A stretch of DNA of 5,002 bases from a bacterium. GTDB lineage: Bacteria > Armatimonadota > HRBIN16. Where the stretch lies: NCBI GenBank assembly GCA_025057335.1, contig JANWXG010000002.1:6144-11145 (forward strand), in the 5' to 3' direction. Each line of letters begins with the position of its first letter. Positions within the stretch are counted from its first letter, which is position 1. A program made the translations under genes and the position numbers. Below, in pieces: positions 4,482 to 5,002 of the stretch. A model generated the notes under the pieces. The model did not search any database and was not told the origin of the DNA. It saw only the letters and a list, made by a program, of their open reading frames with translations.

Positions 4482-5002
4482 ATGCGGTGGAGATGGTTGC
4501 CCCTGTTGGGCTTGTGGTGCTGGTCTGCTCTCACCAGCGCATGGGGAGCAGAGGAATACCGCATCGGCGTGGGCGATACGCTAGAAGTGGCGACATGGGG
4601 GTATGAAGACCTCTCCCGCACCGTAGTCGTCCGTCCCGATGGTTACATCTCGCTGCCCGTGGTGGGCGAGTTGCGCGCCCAAGGAGCCACTGCTCACGAG
4701 CTCGCCCGTCGGGTAGCCGATGCCCTTTCCCGCTGGGTGAAAAACCCTCGCGTGAACGTCATCGTGAAGTCTTTCGCGCAGCATCAGGTTTTCGTGTTGG
4801 GCGCTGTTGGACGCCCTGGCGTCTACCCCTTGCAACCGGGGATGACCGTCGCAGAAGCCGTCGCGCTGGCAGGAGGGTTTACTTCCAGCGCTGACCGCAA
4901 CCGTCTCACCGTTCTCCGCCGAGCACCAGGACAAGACGTAAAGTTCCTCGTGAGCTTTACCGATAATCCCTCACGGGAGGATTCGGCGGTGCGCTTCGTG
5001 CT
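4482..5002 (+). CDS. Wza-type polysaccharide export protein (3' partial)
   Basis: An open frame of 173 codons plus 2 bases runs off the right edge. Residues 1-23 look like a Sec signal peptide: basic start MRWRW, hydrophobic core, likely cleavage near TSA or WGA before EEYR. Residues 26-97 match the polysaccharide biosynthesis/export (Poly_export) domain: YRIGVGDTLEV (26-36), VRPDGYISLPVVGE (50-63) and NPRVNVIV (88-95). Residues 101-147 form an SLBB-type domain: VFVLGAVGRPGVYPL (103-117) and AVALAGGFT (126-134). The protein should act as the periplasmic/outer-membrane channel of a Wza/GumB-type exopolysaccharide exporter. Its only cysteine in the signal (C13, preceded by Trp) does not fit a lipobox. 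ATG 4482 lies 6 bases after the previous stop, so it is co-transcribed with the small genes. The nearest Shine-Dalgarno-like site is GAGG (4467-4470), 11 bases upstream; GGGGG adjoins the ATG. Further SLBB repeats may follow beyond the window. Confidence 0.9.
   Translation, partial: MRWRWLPLLGLWCWSALTSAWGAEEYRIGVGDTLEVATWGYEDLSRTVVVRPDGYISLPVVGELRAQGATAHELARRVADALSRWVKNPRVNVIVKSFAQHQVFVLGAVGRPGVYPLQPGMTVAEAVALAGGFTSSADRNRLTVLRRAPGQDVKFLVSFTDNPSREDSAVRFV

Noticed and set aside
4482..4550. Lipoprotein signal in the Wza-like protein
   Set aside because: The only cysteine in the signal (residue 13) is preceded by Trp and lies inside the hydrophobic core, so the lipobox rule is not met; a standard signal peptidase site fits better.
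4121..4934. Minus-strand open frames opposite the zinc-ribbon and Wza-like genes
   Set aside because: The + strand frames match clear families or motifs with good start sites; the antisense products are low-complexity and lack start signals.
1..5002. CRISPR array, insertion sequence or tRNA
   Set aside because: I found no spaced direct repeats, transposase-like frame, terminal inverted repeats or tRNA cloverleaf in the window.

Overview
The window is a bacterial chromosomal segment of moderately high GC, densely coded on the + strand only. It has sigma70-type promoters, Shine-Dalgarno sites and an intrinsic terminator. The gene mix is a PilT-like tail, a TIGR03790-family protein, a DUF2089/DUF4097 pair, small zinc-ribbon proteins and a Wza-type exporter. 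That suits a free-living envelope-rich bacterium such as Armatimonadota or a related lineage. The lineage is a guess from gene style; no marker gene here proves it. No rRNA, tRNA, CRISPR array or mobile element is visible.

Layout: (1) 1-1159 holds the last 50 codons of a PilT/GspE-like motor ATPase, followed after 12 bases by a TIGR03790-family protein of unknown function. (2) 1160-1374 is non-coding, with two hairpins, an AT-rich tract and a strong promoter (TTGATT-17-TATAAT). (3) 1375-2958 is a two-gene operon: a DUF2089 zinc-ribbon/helix-turn-helix protein, then a DUF4097 beta-repeat protein. Both carry the same short helical motif. The operon ends in a clear rho-independent terminator at 3001-3029. 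(4) A second strong promoter (TTGACA-17-TATCTT, 3049-3077) starts another co-directional cluster. It encodes a membrane-anchored double zinc-ribbon protein with a C-terminal domain resembling that of ribosomal protein L7/L12, a possible 27-codon ORF, an 82-residue two-helix membrane protein, an 89-residue zinc-ribbon protein with a very acidic tail, and the start of a Wza-type polysaccharide export protein that runs off the window at 5002.

Functionally, region 3 looks like a self-contained regulatory or envelope-stress module: a DNA-binding-like protein plus a partner with a shared interaction helix. Region 4 looks like an exopolysaccharide export operon whose leading genes are uncharacterised small membrane and zinc-ribbon proteins. 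The most unusual item is the L7/L12-like domain placed on a membrane-anchored, non-ribosomal protein. Several automatic start sites were moved to internal starts that sit at proper distance from a Shine-Dalgarno sequence (1780, 3112, 3961, 4206).
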